A stretch of 64,000 bases of DNA, taken from NCBI GenBank assembly GCA_946811185.2, contig OX328110.1, forward strand, positions 22,492,456-22,556,455. Direction: 5' to 3'. The translations under genes and the position numbers were made by a program. The notes below the pieces were generated by a model. That model was not told where the DNA came from. It ran no database searches and saw nothing but the letters and a program-made list of their open reading frames with translations. The stretch is from Hippopus hippopus (lineage: Eukaryota > Mollusca > Bivalvia > Cardiida > Cardiidae). This document shows positions 32,525-44,027 of the stretch, in pieces; position 1 is the stretch's first letter, and each line of letters begins with the position of its first letter.

Positions 32525-33798
32525 TAAGCGAATATATAAATATGTATGTTAACATATTAGACAACAATCTAAATATATTAGTAGAGGAAAAAAATGTGCA
32601 TATATACTTAATTGATGTTGCAATCGAACTATCCTTGAAACCGACATCGTCGCCTCAACCAAATGCGGGGAAAAAAAGAAACATTCTACAGAACGGGTCC
32701 TTTTTTTCTTTTGAAAGTCCTTTATCAGAGGTAAAGCGATCATTTTAAGATTTTGGTGGAACACAAGCTCTTTAAACAAAAAAAAAGAAAAACCCCAAAC
32801 CTTACGTCAGGGTGATTAGTGTGCGTGCCACAAAGTTTCTTTGAACCATAAAGTTTCATCAGTCATTAACAAAAATCAGTTGATGATAATGAATTTTACG
32901 TATTTGAGATACCATCAACCTAGTACACATACATGTGGTTATCCTATCACAAACACTTACGTATCGACAAACGACTTCATCACTTACAAACTCGCCACAG
33001 CCAGAAAAATTGGTTTACTCTGAACAATCTGGATCAGTAAAATGTGCTTTTTTATCCAGCCCAAAAGAAATACATACTGTTTGATAAAAGACCTCAGCTT
33101 AATAAACCAAATGCACGTTTTCAGTTTATGAATAGCACCAAAATAAAAACTGTTTTGTCTACGATGTCTCAGCTATCAAAGATCAAAGATCAGATTTGTG
33201 CAAACTGATCTTGATTTACGCTGGCCGATTATAATTGTGAAAGTCACAATTAGACTAAACATTTGCGGACAGAGTAGATCAAAGATCAAACTGCAAGTGT
33301 TGTGCTGTCGTGCATGTAGTATGATGAATTCTAAGACAAATATAATAGTCTTGCTAAGTGCTTTCAGTAAAAAAAAAAGTCTTTATCCGAAGAATATTGT
33401 AAGTCAGCCTCAGCCCACCTAACCACAGTATCTTTCTGTAAGGGCCTGGTTTGACTCCAAAAGACTGTCTCCCCCCCCCCCCCCCCCCCCCCACCTCTGA
33501 CAAAAAATAGTACTAGCAAATAGTGTTGTTTCTCTACCAAAAGATTTTACTTTCGGTATATGCCTCTATGCCATATTGTGGAATATCATTTGTGGCAGTT
33601 GCACTTTCTTTGAACTCTAAGTGACATTCATGTCCATGTCATTATGCAGAAGGGACACGACGGAAGAACGGCCAAGGACCGTACTTGGTTGCCAGTTTAT
33701 AGACTGCTGTAATTTTAAGTTTCAAAACCAGTCATCTAAAAGACTTGGACCGAACATGTCAGCAAGCTAGATGGCTGTACTTAGATTTTAGGATTATT
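32525..33798. other. No gene; P-type fragments and a C tract
   Basis: P1-like arms at 33178-33230 (AAGATCAGATTTGTG, CTGATCTTGATTTACG) and 33263-33300 (TTTGCGGACAGAGTAGATCA). A 22-C run at 33471-33492. Otherwise no feature. Confidence 0.5.
33471..33492 (+). repeat. Poly-C tract, 22 nt
   Basis: Uninterrupted C run. The opposite strand is a G tract able to form quadruplex structures. Exact length may be unreliable in an assembly. Confidence 0.9.
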
Positions 33799-35135
33799 AT
33801 GTCTCCCCCCGTCAGGGTCGGGAGACATATTGTTTTTCCCCGTGCGTCCGTCTGTCCATCCGTCTGTCTGTCCGTCACAAATCATGTCCGCTCTATAACT
33901 CGAAAACCTTTTAAGATATTTTGATAAAACTTCACACATTTGTTAAGCACCATGAGACGAAGTGTCATGCACAAGAATCGTAATTCTGGCTTGAATATTT
34001 TTCAAGTTATTTCCCTTTGATTGTATTCCTTCAAAAATCGTGTCTGCTCTATAACTCAAAAACCTATTAAGATATTTTGATAAAACTTCACACATTTGTA
34101 AAGCACCATGAGACAAAGTGTCGTGCATAAGAACCATAACTCTGGCTTGTATAGTTTTCGAGGTATTTCCCTTTGATTATTTTCCTTCACAAATCATGTC
34201 CGCTCTATAACTCGAAAACCTTTCAAAATATTTTGATAAAACTTCACACATTTGTAAAGCACAATGAGACAAAGTCTCAGGCACAAGAACCATAACTCTG
34301 GCTTGTATAGTTTTCGAGGTATTTCCCTTTGATTATTTTCCTTCACAAATCATGTCCGCTCTATAACTCGAAAACCTTTCAAAATATTTTGATAAAACTT
34401 CACACATTTGTAAAGCACAATGAGACAAGGTCTCAGGCACAAGAACCATAACTCTGGCTTGTATAGTTTTCGAGGTATTTCCCTTTGATTATTTTCCTTC
34501 ACAAATCGTGTCCGCTATATAACTCGAAAACCTTTTAAGATATTTTGATAAAATTTCACACATTTGTAAAGCACCATGAGATAAAGTGTCAAGCATAAGA
34601 ATCATAAATCTGGCTTGTATATTTTTCGAGTTATTTCCCTTTGATTATTTTCCTTCACAAATCGTGTCCGCTCTATAACTCGAAAATCTTTTCAAAATAT
34701 TTTGATAAAACTTGACACATTCGTAAAGCACCATGAGATGAAGTGTCAAGCATAAGAACCATAACTCTGGCTGTTATATTTTTCGAGTTATTTCCCTTTG
34801 ATTATTTTCCTTCACAAATCGTGTCCGTCCTATAACTCGAAAACCTTTTAAGATATTTTGATAAAACTTCACACATTTGTAAAGCACCATGAGACAAAGT
34901 GTCATGCACAAGAACCATAACTCTGGCTATTATATTTTTTGAGTTATTTCTCTTAGATTATTTTCCTTCATCATTTTACGTACAATTTCGTGTCCGCTCT
35001 ATAACTCGAAAACCGTTAGAGAAAAACGACCATTATTTCAGTTAGAAATTGCATTGGTGACATATCAATCCTTCTGACATTAAAAACGGGGGGGGGGGGA
35101 GACATCTGTATTTTTGTAGAAAAACAAGTTCTAGT
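33799..35135 (+). mobile_element. M156 element with seven tandem 156-bp units
   Basis: Same ends as the 24276 copy: ATGTCTCCCCCCGTCAGGG (with an inner GTCTCCC/GGGAGAC hairpin at 33801-33826) and a long G run plus GAGACAT at about 35087-35104, then AACAAGTTCTAGT. Between them, units starting (T)CA(C/A)AAATC(A/G)TGTC at 33875, 34031, 34187, 34343, 34499, 34655 and 34812 repeat every 156 bp, the sixth being 157. A terminal variant unit begins at 34968 (TCATTTTACGTACAATTTCG). Units 3 and 4 are closest to each other, suggesting recent local duplication. The first copy has one unit, so the array grew inside the element. Confidence 0.9.
33875..34967 (+). repeat. 156-bp tandem array, seven units
   Basis: Each unit runs CGTGTCCGCTCTATAACTCG, AAAACCTTTTAAGATATTTT, ACTTCACACATTTGTAAAGC, ACCATGAGACAAAGTG, CATAACTCTGGCTTGTAT and TTATTTCCCTTTGATTATTT. 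The period is near nucleosome repeat size and divisible by three. Confidence 0.9.
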
Positions 35136-35977
35136 AATTTTTCATGTAGTTGGTAACACAATCTTTTATTTTTTTTTTGTTCTTCATTTAGACTGGGTTG
35201 ATGAATGAATAGCGAAAATAAATTTTACGTCCTGTTTCAATAGGATCATTGTCTGTAATTTGATGTTAAATTAAATTGTGCAAATACCGTGTCCAAATAT
35301 CTAGGTTTAGCCAAAGCTTAAAATACGAAAAGTCTAAATTCAGAGATAACTCCATGATAAGCTATAATTCAGTTGACAAGTTCCAGAACAAGTTTTTCTC
35401 TAGGAAATATGTCACTTCAACTTTGAACGATCAAGATAGGGGCTCCGCTGTCACTTCTCGTATTTTTAATTGTGCTTGTTTCAGTATAAGATGTTAGAAC
35501 CGACAAGTCTAATTAATGCAACGTCCTCCTACTATTGATATCTAAACATCAGCCTTAAGCCTTAAGCCATCTTTATTCTGCCAGATTTGTCGAGGATTGG
35601 CTGATAAAGCAAGGCTCAAATAGTTAATTTCGTATTGGAAAACAGTAGGTCAAGATCAGACTGCCGTGTAGGTTAATCTTGTGCTACTGTTTTCACAATA
35701 GTTTACTCAAAACCTAGGTTACTGTTTTCTTCTCAAGTTGATTTAATTGCTAGGATTGGCTTATACAGTTCTTTCCTGAGTTAATGTTGCCTTCAGACCT
35801 CAAGATACTTTACAGAAAATATTGATCGAGTTGTTTCCGATCGATATATCGTTAAGCCCAGTTAAAACCTGCATGCTATCTTTTTCAGAATTTTAATGTC
35901 TTTATTACAATGTGATGCAACACTCGGACTTTCCAAACAAAAATGAAAGCATATTTGACTTTGTATGAAAGAAATAA
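35136..35977. other. No gene; one P-type hairpin
   Basis: At 35639-35694, AAACAGTAGGTCAAGATCAG / TTAATCTTGTGCTACTGTTT forms an imperfect hairpin resembling the P1 core. No other feature. Confidence 0.45.
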
Positions 35978-36816
35978 TTATTACACTACAAAGAATTTCT
36001 CGCAATCTGATTGGATAATATGTCCCGTCCATGTATTCATGTACACTGGCAAAATCCACGTAAAAGCAGTTTCCCTTTCGGGAGCCCCGTATGCATAACT
36101 ACACTTTCAACACAACATTCAAAGTGGCAGCGTCGATCGAAACGTGCAGCCCGCAAGACAAACATACAGAGTAGCCTGCACAGTATTGTTACTGGTTTCC
36201 CTTGATGGTTGTAATTAAGCGGAATGAATGTATTATTTTTGTATATAAATGAATATAGTTACACATATTATAGCTTTTTAAAACGAGCCATTTCTTCGTC
36301 AAGTAAGCATATTGTGAAGTGTCAAAATCATACATTGTAACTTTAACAGGATGACCTATTGGTCGTTTGAGGCAACTAATGGTCGTTTACTGTTGCTAAC
36401 AAATCATTAAAACGCATAAAACTTCTAATCTTACTAACCGTGGAGTTTCTAAAATGCATGTTTAAATAAAAATACGTCGAATGTCTATCGCAGTGACATC
36501 ATCAAGTTCATCCACCAGATTGCACGTTATACCAAGGTTTTAGTGACGTCAATTCTCAGTGACGTCAGTTTTCATTGAATTGGGCACTCGAAAGGGAAAT
36601 TCTATTTCGTCAGTGTACTCAATTTGTGACACCATAAAACAGGGAAAATTCGCAGAATACACGTTTAAATGGTAAAACTTTGCAGTGTAATAAATTCGTT
36701 TTACGGTCAAGTGGCAGGGGACTTGAAAACTTGTTCAGGGCTGTGGCGAATCATGTCGCCCCGAGCCTCTTGAAGAAGTGTCCAAGTCCCCTGCCACCTG
36801 ACCGTACAACTATTAT
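35978..36816 (+). mobile_element. DX composite, full length with shortened foldback
   Basis: Body from TTATTACACTACAAAG to CTTTGCAGTGTAATAA (about 36694), then a foldback at 36698-36810 shortened to 113 bp by loss of its centre. Two CRE octamers TGACGTCA lie at 36544-36551 and 36560-36567 (the first followed by AATTCTC). The YY1-type site is mutated (AAAGTGGCAGC). It retains the internal block with AAAACGAGCCATTTC that the 14065 copy lacks. Confidence 0.85.
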
Positions 36817-37323
36817 ACAGTACATGAAGATGTTCAATAGTTGTAGGTTTTGAAATTCCATTATTTTGAATCCTGACTTTCTAATCAATTTGATCAACCG
36901 TATGCAAATTGATTGCTGTTGTTATTCCTCGTCTGTTTTTTTCTACGTTGTGTACGAACAATGCCCTGGCCTGAGAGAGGGGTAGTAATAGAAACATTCC
37001 TTGTAAAAGAATAGTTAATTAAAGCTTAAGTTTTTAGGTGTAAAATCCATTGAAAAGGTATGTTTTGGTCAAGATTAAGAACCGAGGGGAGATAGCTGCA
37101 GATCCAAGAAGATATCTACCATCTTTTTTTGACATCCTGGTGTAGAAAGTGGATTTATCAAAAAGTTTTTTCCCAGAAAATACCATCATATGTTCTGCTT
37201 TGTCCAGACAAATAATGTAAAACATATTCTGGAGACTTAAGCCATTCAATTCGTCTAAACATCTTTTAGAAACAAGTACTATTTCATTGATTTCGGCGAC
37301 CGTTTACATCAAAGTAGATAATT
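36817..37323. other. No supported feature
   Basis: No recognised repeat or exon signal. Confidence 0.4.
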
Positions 37324-37553
37324 TGAGCCATGCCCTGAGAAAATGGGGTTTAATGCATCTGCAAAAAGTATCGACCCATGTCGACTTGCTCAGTTTGAAG
37401 TCGAATCCTTTTGCTGTTTGAAAATTTTCTGCATGCCCAAGACATTCTATCTCATAAATCAGTAGGTTTTTAGACGAAATCGAGTTTATGGATCCATAAT
37501 AACATGATGACTAGCTTGGTATCATGCACCATGAACATTTTGCCGGAACATGA
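37324..37553 (+). mobile_element. T1 MITE, decayed
   Basis: TGAGCCATGCCCTGAGAAAA, TTTAATGCATCTGCAAAAAG and TATCGACCCATGTC are intact. The hairpin stems are scrambled (GACTTGCTCAGTTTG). TTATGGATCCATAATAACA and TTGGTATCATGCACCATG follow, then a decayed GCCGGAACATGACA end. Confidence 0.7.
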
Positions 37554-37690
37554 CACACGAGTCTTAAGTCTACAGACATATTACTTAGTGGTACAAAATG
37601 GCATATCCAACATTGGTGCGATGTCAATAGGACTGATTTATGCATTTGAGATGAGATTGTCTGCTTTACGAATGTTATCTGCTCTGAAAT

Positions 37691-37800
37691 GGAAAGATTT
37701 ATGTGCACAGTCACAACGTTATGGTTTGTATGTTTACATGGTCAATATCCAGAACTAATCGGTAATATAGATGATACATTTTTATGTTGGATATAGTGGT
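37691..37800 (+). repeat. Old dispersed repeat R, copy 3 (partial)
   Basis: GGAAAGATTTATG, CAACGTTATGGTTTGTATG, TCAATATCCAGAACTAATCG and TTTTTATGTTGG match the first half of the copy at 25512. The second half is not recognisable. Confidence 0.4.
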
Positions 37801-38211
37801 AATTTATGTCATGATGAAAGGTCTTTACACTTTTGAGTCATATACCATCATGTACCTATTTGTCCTTGATCATATGGAAGTTTACTTCGTCAGTTGATTT
37901 GTCTGCTTCATATTGTCAATGACTTTTTTTTTTTTGCTTTTCCTGTAATTAAGTGGTTGAAGTGATCATTGTAAGTCCACACACCAAACTAAGTAGAAAC
38001 AAATTTTTATTCCAGTATACGATGTGTTACGATGCACTAGAGGCAACAATTAACTTTTTCGACGAAAACGGAGCAGTTGTCTGTAACGATGCATCGATCT
38101 ACACTAGAATCTCCTATTCCTGGGCAATCATACATGTGTCTAGTTGCATGAATGACCCGGTGGTAGCACGATCTGCTTCGTTGAGCAACTTTCTGGGAAA
38201 ACTATGACATA
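37801..38211. other. No supported gene
   Basis: An 84-codon open frame at 37953-38207 ends next to a T1 element and has no recognised domain. It is left uncalled. Confidence 0.4.
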
Positions 38212-38710
38212 TGAGCCACGCTCTGGCAAAGGGACGTTTAATACGTCTCCGTGATTCGTGATACCAAGCGAGTCATCACGTAATTATGGACCCATTAAAT
38301 TTATTTTCTGTAACAACTGACTGAATCATGAGGTACACTAGTCCTTTGACATAGAGAAAATTCACCAAAAGCAAAGTTTCCGCCCAGGTCAGCCTGCGCG
38401 GATTGCGCAGGCTGACCTAGTATGGTACCTTTTGCAGATGCATTAGGTCCGCTTTTAACCCTTATCCTGCTATATAACTAAAATGAAACTTTCAGTCGAT
38501 AGTAAAAACCAAATCATTACAACTTTAAAAGTTTTTTTTTTTAATTTTTTATTTTTTTTGGGGGGGGGGGTTTGGAAGATATCTCCCTATCGGACATTGT
38601 AGATTCAAGATCAGACTGCACGTTCTGTGCAGTCTTATCTTGATCTACAGTGTCCGCAAAGGGTCCTTGAGTTGCGCTTAGCAGCCAAAGGGTTAACAGA
38701 GCGAGGCCCA
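38212..38710 (-). mobile_element. T1 MITE split by a nested P1
   Basis: The T1 part runs from TGAGCCACGCTCTGGCAAAG to the GCATTAGGTCCGCTT block and resumes at CAGAGCGAGGCCCA (38697-38710). TA flanks both ends. The T1 hairpin core is at 38389-38415 (TCAGCCTGCGC, GGATT, GCGCAGGCTGA). The break is inside the conserved CCCTTTTCACAGAGC segment and contains a complete P1 bounded by TTAA. Confidence 0.9.
38455..38696 (-). mobile_element. P1 MITE, full length, inserted in T1
   Basis: Begins TTAACCCTTATCCTGCTA and ends AGCAGCCAAAGGGTTAA. Removing P1 and one TTAA gives GCTTTTAACAGAG, which aligns with the T1 consensus CCTTTTCACAGAG at equal length, so the insertion duplicated TTAA. The P1 has a long T-run/G-run (38532-38570) and a hairpin core at 38611-38637. 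Confidence 0.9.
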
Positions 38711-40757
38711 TATCATTTCTGCTAAAATCACTCTTGTACCGTTTACTGAGTAACAATAGGAAAAGTTTAATTACTGATTTTGGAAGTGAAATTCAATTAT
38801 TCATGTAAATTGCTCCATTGGCAATGCAATACTTCGAGCTTTTAATGAAATACTGGTCCACTATGTGTATACGGGCTGAAATAACTCTCTTTAGTTTACA
38901 GTATGTTCTAGAATTATCAATTACAGTTTCTCAACATATTCGGTAATTACCACTGATATGTCAGGGCTTTTCCTAAAGGCACTTTTATCTGCTTTTGATG
39001 CTTCAAATGGACATTTAAAACAAGGAATACTATATAATGTTCGGATAAGGGAGAAAAAAAAAAAGCCTTTTCTATATCTACATCCCGTCGCAATTCCAAA
39101 GGGCTACTTTAGATATCGATTTTATGTGTAATACAAAAGGCACACCTTTAAACAAATATGGATTGCATCAAATCCAAGAAAACCGTATGTCTGCTTTCTT
39201 AAGCAAAGCAGACTGAAATTTCACATTTTGTTTTTCAATATATTATACTAGCCCACATATATTTTGCAATCTGTGCGGTAAGAAATATTATCCTCTATGT
39301 TTACAAGATTGAAAATTAATATGTTTCACTTCAAACATTTAATCAAGTGCATATATCGGAACCGGGTGTAAACTTTGGAATTGTCCATTTGCGCACACAT
39401 TCGGCGCAAGTACTGGAGTAGTTCCCAGGAAGCAGAATGGACAGAGATTATAAGTTGTAAGAACTTGTTTCTCAATCGATGTAAAATAAATACGTTTAAA
39501 CTAAACCATATCGGATCCAGGTTGGCCCTGTGGTTGTAACGTAATGACAGATATGTTCCAGTATCAGAACACTCAGCAAAACTTATAAACTACCACTTTT
39601 GTTTCTTCTGCGACTTTGACCAAGTAATGGGCAAGTAAATAGAAGCAAACTGTAATATATATTTGGACGTTAGCCATGTTACTGATATGATGAAAAGATT
39701 CTCGATTATGCCAACAGAAAGCATGCCTTTTTAAAAAGAGAGAAAGTACATCGGTTGCGCATTGGTGGTGTCTATCAGCCAAAACAGGTTTAAAAGATAA
39801 GCTTAAACTGCTAAAGTTTTGTCTGCAATAAGAAAAAAATCATGGAAATAATCATCTGCACTAACATATACATGTAATCCGAGAAAACGAGCATTAAGTT
39901 TTCAAAAATTTGATTTTTCGATTTTCTATGTTGAGTTAAAAAATGTTAAATAAAATTCTTTAACAAGAACATTTTTTTTAATCAATAAACTCTTTTCACA
40001 GACCTAGGCTGAGATATGTTGTTACACCAGTCAATTATTCTGCAAAATATCAAAACGAATAAAATATCTCTTTTGTGGATAATGATAGAAAAAAAAAAGA
40101 AAAAAATATGAGGCACTCGCACTTTTTGTTCGAGTGGCATTGCGCAATCTTGATCCTTCAGAATTATAATCTTGTACTGCTGAAACAAAGGACACTCATG
40201 TATAAACAAGCTGTCAACTGAAATAATGTTGGGAAGACTGTCAACACACTAATAATTAGATACATATTACAGGACGGCATAATATCGTTTATTTGTAACA
40301 CAAGTTGATAGTGTGGAAACAGAGAAATTCTTATCAATAATGAATTTTGTACAAAAATTAAGTAGTTGTTTTTCCAGCTAAGCTTTAAATTGTTCTGTTA
40401 CAAAATTATGTTACCTGATAAGGCTAGTGCATATCAGGGATAGTGCGAGAAACTGGGCTAAACATCATTTGAAATAATTTTTCTTTTCATCAACATTTGT
40501 GATATTCATGGTTCTTTCTCGGTAGATGGCGTGGTCGATAGTAACATGAACTATCTGTAGCTCTGTAGTTACGACACCAGGCCTACTGCCAACTAATCAA
40601 GGAAAAAATTTGTCATCCGAATGGCAGAGCCAATCAGACGATAAACTGCACTCATGGGATTTTCATCAGCACCCCGTCTGAGAATTATAGTGTTGATAAA
40701 TGTCCATAACTATGTCTACTACCTTTGCCCTTCTACTTAGGCTAGTGCGAGGACCCG
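38711..40757. other. Gene-poor and repeat-poor stretch
   Basis: No family recognised over 2 kb. A small hairpin, GTCTGCTTT / AAAGCAGAC, lies near 39188-39212. Open frames are short. Confidence 0.45.
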
Positions 40758-40979
40758 TGACCCTTTGCCACACAATCCCGACTTTTAACGACCCTAAAGA
40801 AGAAGAATTCTTATAAAAAAAGATGAGGGAAAAGGAAAAAAATGCTGGCAACCAGCATTGCTCCTCTTTTCGAAATATTTTCTATCCTTCCACAGGTGAC
40901 TTTCTACTTTTTATCCACATTTAGTTGTCGCCCACTAAGCTTTCAATATGGGTAAGTCTAAAATTTTGTCGTATTAAGA
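40758..40979 (-). mobile_element. P3 MITE, full length, diverged
   Basis: Starts TGACCCTTTGCCACACAATC and CCGACTTTTAACGACC. Central hairpin AATGCTGGCAACCAGCATT at 40841-40859. Right arm TTGTCGCCCACTAAGC and AAAATTTTGTCGTATTAAG, the reverse-sense P3 left end. Confidence 0.7.
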
Positions 40980-43456
40980 TTAAACTTTTTTTTTTTTTGA
41001 TTTCACATGTGACAGGTAGCAGTGAGATTGGCTTGTGGCCGGATAAATCTTGTATATGGTCATATTTTCACAAACCTGGGGTAATTGCGCGTATGCTCGA
41101 TTGGGGATGTTGTTTTAGATTTCTGTTCGTGTTTGAAGGCATCAAAGGCTTGTAATTGAATAACACATAAGACAGTTTCCAAAATCTCCAAAACACCATG
41201 GTATCCAAACACTCGAACAAGCTTTGGCGTCAAAATTTCTTTAATTGACAGATTTATTCCAGTTTTACCACAAATCATTTTAAAACGCTGGATTGTTACA
41301 TTTCAACTATCAGGGTTAGAATTTCTTCTGTAAAAGCATTTTATCTCATTCAATTCAAAATTTGAAACTTTTAATTTTTTTTATGTTTTATCTGTTTATT
41401 TATTTACTCATTTATCTATTTATCTATTTTTTTTTTTATCAAAATAAAGTCGAATTACACAAAATAAGAATTGTTCATTGTTATCGTCAGTGTTTGCGAA
41501 GACTCAAGTTACCTTATATTCAAAACTTGTGGCGTCGTCTGAGGATTAATGGATATATCGTTTAAATCTTCTCAATGTTCCAAGGTCAAATGAAAGATTA
41601 GGAAAAGATCTACTGGGAAGTGTTACAAATACTTTTTTTATTTATCTGTCTCTGTAAAACATACTCCCCCTAGGAAAAAATGGCAAAGGTAGATACAAAA
41701 CGTCTAAATCTTGGGCTTAGAAAGACCAAGAAAATAGCAGAGATCTTCCCAATCGGTTTATATAAAGATTTTTTTTTTTTGTAAATTCGGTTTTTACACG
41801 AATATCAAACGCATTTCGGAAGGTGCAGATGTCTAATTAGACTGCATATTTTGCAGCGTGACACTGATATCAATCATCTGCAAAACAGTAATGACCAGCT
41901 TTACAGTTTCTAAGGGTTTACTGATAGAAGATACTTTTTTCTTCAAGACAAGAATTGGTATGAAAACCTCAGATACAAAGTCAAATGAATTTTCTGTACA
42001 TGGCTAATATAAAGCTTCGATCAATTTAACGATATTTAAATGCAAAGTATGGAAACGAAATTATCCAATAAACATCCCGACTTGACAAAAAAAAAAAAAC
42101 AACAGTAAAAATTCATCATTAACTCTGAATGGCAACACTATTTGTACGATCGACAGAAATCGGACCGTGTTTTCCTCTGCTAGAAATGTCAATATTATTT
42201 TAGATTACCGAAGCTGTCAGTTGGATGTTCTCTTTTCCTGTGCAATATTGCTTGTCTCGGAATTTGTTGATAAAAGTGACAAGTTTAATCAAGAACCACG
42301 TCTTAAGCGTCGTTATCTTTAAATTGGTCAAGACATTAATTATGCGAAGAACGCTCTTCTGCATTCAGCAAAACTTTTCATATCGACAAACCGAGGTTTA
42401 CCCTTTCAACTCTCTTAAGTTTTTTTTTCCTCGGTCAACCCTGGAAAGATTGATCCACAGTTAAACCATTTTCGACGATACATTACAATGACATAAATTT
42501 GAAAATAAGAGGGATAAAAACTGGTATGAATAATCCAGTTACACTACATATAATCGAAAAAGACCTCTAACCTTTGATTTTTGTCCGAAGAATAAGTAAA
42601 TTCATGTTTTGACTTCATTTGAAAAGTTCTAAGTTCTTAATATTGTGGCGAGTAGTGTTTCCTCATGTTGTGAGAATGAAGAAATTGTTCTTCTTGATGT
42701 CTTTACACCCACGTTGTACCTGTTAAGTTTCCTTTTCTTGAAACCAACACTTTATTCGTTTTGTATGGGCTTAATCAGTCTGTCTCTAAGCTTTATGATA
42801 TCAATAGATTGTATTAAAAAGGTTGAATACAGACACTTGTCCAACATCACGCAATCCATTAGACAAACAACTTGCTCTTGCTATCATGTAAGGTTCAATA
42901 GTTTACGCTTCAGTCGGTTTTACTCCTTATGATAATGAATGAAGTTCTAAATAGACACGCTGAAGTTTGATTTTTGGCATGGAGTTTACTTATGTGAGGT
43001 TAGAATAAAAAAGCTAACTTACATTTACTTCCAGACGAGTCTAATGCAGTTATAAAATTGGATAGGAACACATATTAGATATGTAGTTCTTACTACACAA
43101 ATTATGGTGAAAGAGTGAGATACAAATTTGCCATCATACGAGTATTTATACTACTTGCTAAAAAGAAAATACAAACTCATTTACCAAACATATAGAACAA
43201 GCAAGTGCTGGATGCAAAACAGTTCATGATTAAGTATAACCGACAGAAACCAAGCATAAATCTACAGACATATGACATTTTCGAAGTCATATTTGCATAT
43301 TTGTTCATGATAAGATAAATGGTATTTTCTTCATCCTATGTAACAGTTAAATTATATTCCCTAGTCGACCTAACAGTTGACGTATTTATATAGACAAACA
43401 ATATGTGGATGCAACAATAATTAAACCGAAATACAGGATTGTTGTATATGTACATA
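40980..43456. other. Gene-poor and repeat-poor stretch
   Basis: Apart from a TTTAT-rich run at 41390-41438 and several A or T tracts, no feature is recognised in 2.4 kb. Confidence 0.45.
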
Positions 43457-43718
43457 TGAGCCATGCTCTGTGAAAATGGAACAATTACAAAACGTATATG
43501 CATGTAGACTCAGGTCAGCCTGCACAGCCCCCGCTGGCTGACCTTGGCCGAAACTTTTTAATTTGGTAATGTTCTGCATGTCAAAGGATAAATGTACCTC
43601 ATGGTTCAGTTGGTTGTTAAACAAAACGGATATTTATGGATCTATAATAATGTAATGACTTGCCTGGTATAATGCATCACGGAGACGAATTAAACCCCCT
43701 TAGCCAGAGCATGGCTCA
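43457..43718 (+). mobile_element. T1 MITE, full length
   Basis: Ends TGAGCCATGCTCTGTGAAAA and GCCAGAGCATGGCTCA are intact. The hairpin is partly mutated (TCAGCCTGCAC, AGCCC, CCGCTGGCTGA). Internal TGGTTGTTAAACAAAA, TTATGGATCTATAATAATG and ATAATGCATCACGGAGACG blocks are present. Length 262 bp. Confidence 0.9.
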
Positions 43719-44027
43719 CATGTTAAACGTATTTCACTAAATCAACATGTTTACATAGTCTGTAAATTTAATGCAAGTAAAGAAACTTCTGATCAGATCT
43801 AAGAGGCAAGAAGCGAATGTTCTGAAAGTCTAGTCACGATCTTTGCCGTCTGCAAAAGCTTCGCGTATTGTCCATGGCAGTAACATGTTTTCTTTATAAA
43901 GACCTTGGCACTTTTTTACGACGTTCTTTTCCTTAGACTGCCCTTTTGAATAATTGAGCCAACAGATCGAACAGAATTGTCATGTATCATCGTGATAATA
44001 AATATTGACTATGTATCACAACATAAA
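43719..44027. other. No supported feature
   Basis: Short spacer between two T1 elements, no recognised content. Confidence 0.4.

Noticed and set aside
33799..35135. CRISPR array
   Set aside because: Units are 156 bp and adjacent, with no unique spacers, in an animal-type sequence inside a transposable element.
37953..38207. 84-codon plus-strand open frame
   Set aside because: Contains no known domain, and ends at the edge of a T1 element. No splice evidence strong enough.
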